From the NCBI RefSeq assembly GCF_029945925.1, contig NZ_JAQSDN010000036.1, positions 124,001 through 188,000 of the forward strand: a stretch of DNA of 64,000 nucleotides, read 5' to 3'. Below, one piece after another: positions 62,482-64,000 of the stretch. The notes under the pieces were generated by a model. The model was not told the origin of the DNA and did no database searches. It saw only the letters and a program-made list of their open reading frames with translations. Source of the stretch: Polaromonas sp. Lineage in GTDB: Bacteria; Pseudomonadota; Gammaproteobacteria; Burkholderiales; Burkholderiaceae_C. The position numbers and the translations under genes were made by a program. Numbering within the stretch: position 1 is the stretch's first letter; each line of letters starts with the position of its first letter.

Positions 62482-62540
62482 ATCGGCCTCCTGACCATAT
62501 CCAGCAATCGCTGGCAGCTATCCTTTTTGCAGCATCTGAC
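62482..62540 (-). repeat. Degenerate dispersed repeat R1 (copy i)
   Basis: The plus strand reads ATCGGCCTCCTGACCATATC, then CGCTGGCAGCTATCC, a worn reverse-complement R1 copy in the gap between the esterase and aspartate-dehydrogenase genes. Confidence 0.5.
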
Positions 62541-62650
62541 GGCCGACACCCCCTCGATGTCCTCAGAACAACTTGCCTGCGCATTAACTGCGGTGCTGTG
62601 GGCCGTCATCACGCACAACTTGCTGCAGGGCCTGCCAAGCCGCCACGGGC

Positions 62651-63478
62651 TTATCGGCGCGGCCAGGCCAGGTACTTGCGCAGTTCGGCCTCTATGCTCA
62701 GCGTGGTCAGCCAGGAAGTCTTCGGGTTTTCCGGCAAGGCGCTGTTTTCCAGGCGGATGGCGAAGCGGCCGAAGTCGCCTTCGACTTCCAGCTCATGCAC
62801 GTTTTTGCTGACGGCCGGATCGGCCAGCAGGCGCACCCCGGTTTTCTCGAAGCCCACGCCGGCCAGCGCAACGGCGGCGGTGACGTTGGTGTTTTTGGGG
62901 TACAGGTGCGCCGCGTCGGCGGCCGAACCCTCGAACAGCAGCGTGGCTTCGCCGATGGCACCCAGGTCACAGACCTGCTCGGCCGGCGTGCCCAGCCAGG
63001 CCTGTGGCGGCTTGCGCCCGGTGTAACGCACCAAGCGGATACCGGCACCGCGTGCCGCGGCCAGCGCATCCAGTCCGCCGATGGCGCCCGACACGGTGAT
63101 CAGCCGTGCGCGGCCCGCATTCGCCGCGGCCGCAAGCGACTCGCGCAGGGCTGCGTCGCCGAGCGCGCCCAGGGACACAACGATCACGTCCACGCCGGCT
63201 TGCAGCAAGGGTGGCACCACCGAGCTGACAACCTCATGGACAGCGCATTCGACAGCCAGGTCGGGTTTCCAGCGCAGCAGTGCGTCGGTGTCTGTGAATA
63301 TTTCAAGCCCGGGCGCGTGTCCGTGAGCCGCAGTCGAGCCGGCGCGCACCAGCGCAGCCACCGGGGCGCCCGGCAGGATGGACGACTGGATGCTGGCCAG
63401 CAGATTGCGGCCGATGGCGCCCAGGCCGAGGATGGCGATGCGCGGGGTGGAGCGGTCTGAAGCGGGGGATGAAGTCAT
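62651..63478 (-). CDS. L-aspartate dehydrogenase-like protein
   Basis: The product has 275 residues. The N-terminal Rossmann motif ILGLGAIGRNLLASI is followed by VVSLGALGD. The C-terminal domain shows SGAIGGLDAL, YPKNTNVTAAVALAGVGFEK and the HELEVEGDFG catalytic region of AspDH. It oxidises aspartate to iminoaspartate (NAD biosynthesis) or runs in reverse for aspartate synthesis. Confidence 0.9.
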   Translation of the reverse strand: MTSSPASDRSTPRIAILGLGAIGRNLLASIQSSILPGAPVAALVRAGSTAAHGHAPGLEIFTDTDALLRWKPDLAVECAVHEVVSSVVPPLLQAGVDVIVVSLGALGDAALRESLAAAANAGRARLITVSGAIGGLDALAAARGAGIRLVRYTGRKPPQAWLGTPAEQVCDLGAIGEATLLFEGSAADAAHLYPKNTNVTAAVALAGVGFEKTGVRLLADPAVSKNVHELEVEGDFGRFAIRLENSALPENPKTSWLTTLSIEAELRKYLAWPRR

Positions 63479-63803
63479 GGCGTGTCGGAGAAAGGAATGC
63501 TGTGCTTATACCTGCACTGCGAAGACACGGACACCGACACTGCCTCGCCGACACCTCGCGATCTCGCATATTTGGCCTCCAGCCCTTATCTGGCGGGCGC
63601 AGCAGCTATCAATTTGGCAGCTTCCGGCACGCCATCGGCCGGACGCCCTACCGCCAGCCTCCCCGTCGTTTTCCTACAGCTTTTGTCAGGTCGTGCGGAC
63701 AGGGCTGGCCGCCCGCATCCCCCACGATCAGGCTTTTGCGGCACGGGTAAGGCACGGGTCAGGTAGCCCGGTGCCATGGTTTTCTGTCAGAAAGGGATTT
63801 CAG
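63479..63803. other. Intergenic region with an R1 repeat
   Basis: The 325-base gap has no supported gene. R1 copy j (about 63570-63618) occupies the first half. The second half contains the promoter and Shine-Dalgarno sequence (AAAGGGATTTCAG) of the DUF305-type gene. Confidence 0.4.
63570..63618 (-). repeat. Dispersed repeat R1 (copy j)
   Basis: The plus strand reads TTTGGCCTCCAGCCCTTATC, then TGGCGGGCGCAGCAGCTATC, the reverse-complement R1 pattern with near-consensus ends. Confidence 0.85.
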
Positions 63804-64000
63804 ATGAAGGCTTATCTCAAGTTCGGCGCAATGATTGCGACCTCGACCATCGTGATGTTCGGGCTCATGTACCTGAACACCTACGCGCTGGATCACATTT
63901 TCTTCAGCCAGACGCGGGCCTGGATGGCGTTGCTGATGGGCGCCGTCATGGCCATGGTCATGCTGGTGTTCATGTGGCCCATGTACCCTGACCGGCGCGT
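63804..64000 (+). CDS. N-terminus of a DUF305-type membrane protein (partial, runs off window)
   Basis: The frame begins MKAYLKFGAMIATSTIVMFG, with LMYLNTYALDHIFFSQTRAW and a second hydrophobic helix (MALLMGAVMAMVMLVFMWPM). This matches the two-helix N-terminus of small membrane proteins that often carry a C-terminal DUF305 domain and accompany copper or other metal genes. The C-terminus lies outside the window. AAAGGGA precedes the ATG. Confidence 0.65.
   Translation, partial: MKAYLKFGAMIATSTIVMFGLMYLNTYALDHIFFSQTRAWMALLMGAVMAMVMLVFMWPMYPDRR

Overview
This window looks like a chromosomal segment from a GC-rich betaproteobacterium, most likely Burkholderiales/Comamonadaceae (Polaromonas-, Rhodoferax- or Variovorax-like). 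The evidence is the gene content (Bug/TctC binding proteins, form-II cox cluster, miaA, mutL, queG, tsaE-amiC) and several dispersed repeat families of the kind found in that group. No rRNA, tRNA or CRISPR array was seen. Genus assignment is inference.

Layout. 0-1.6 kb: end of a CsoR/RcnR-type metal regulator followed by an NreB-like nickel exporter. 1.7-2.9 kb: a DUF6064 membrane protein and a small exported protein; the latter has the boundaries of an integron gene cassette. 3.2-7.0 kb: TctC-AtuA transport/catabolism operon with a divergent LysR gene. 7.1-15.2 kb: an amino-acid ABC importer and a divergent RpiR regulator-diaminopropionate ammonia-lyase-M20 carbamoylase-D-carbamoylase operon. 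Two direct copies of a roughly 220 bp repeat bound this whole unit. 15.3-16.2 kb: a decayed integron with one cassette, attC, an attI-like leader with a short ORF, and a stub of intI. 16.2-25.9 kb: form-II CO-dehydrogenase-like operon (coxS-L-M-D-E-G-xdhC) with a divergent AcoR-like regulator that lacks an AAA+ domain. 25.9-27 kb: copper chaperone and DUF2946. 27-30 kb: queG and tsaE-amiC. 30.7-34.5 kb: Rieske dioxygenase and acyl-CoA ligase genes. 34.6-44 kb: housekeeping genes (dedA, mutL, gdhA, GDPD, an MFS pump, miaA, a LolD-like ATPase). 44-55 kb: a stress island (esterase, APH-like kinase, PRPP synthetase-like, archease, RtcB, CapA-like, CBS, HPF-cold-shock fusion, NSS transporter, tandem UspA, a PLP ammonia-lyase). 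55-64 kb: large FtsX-like permease, LysR, DUF1127, UspA, AttH-like lipocalin protein, esterase, aspartate dehydrogenase and the start of a DUF305-type protein.

Striking points. (1) A relict integron at 15.3-16.2 kb and a second isolated cassette at about 2.4-2.9 kb. (2) Four FNR/Anr-type boxes in the 44-54 kb island, three at class II spacing to a plausible -10. (3) A roughly 200-nt leader in front of the APH-like kinase with two perfect, mutually exclusive hairpins, one of which buries the ribosome-binding site. (4) Two dispersed repeat families that have inserted in frame into mutL, miaA and the FtsX-like permease, and in one case supply a stop codon. (5) An Att-type ABC system whose ATPase, permease and lipocalin genes are now spread over 17 kb. 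(6) A gene set that could degrade a carbamoylated diaminopropionate.
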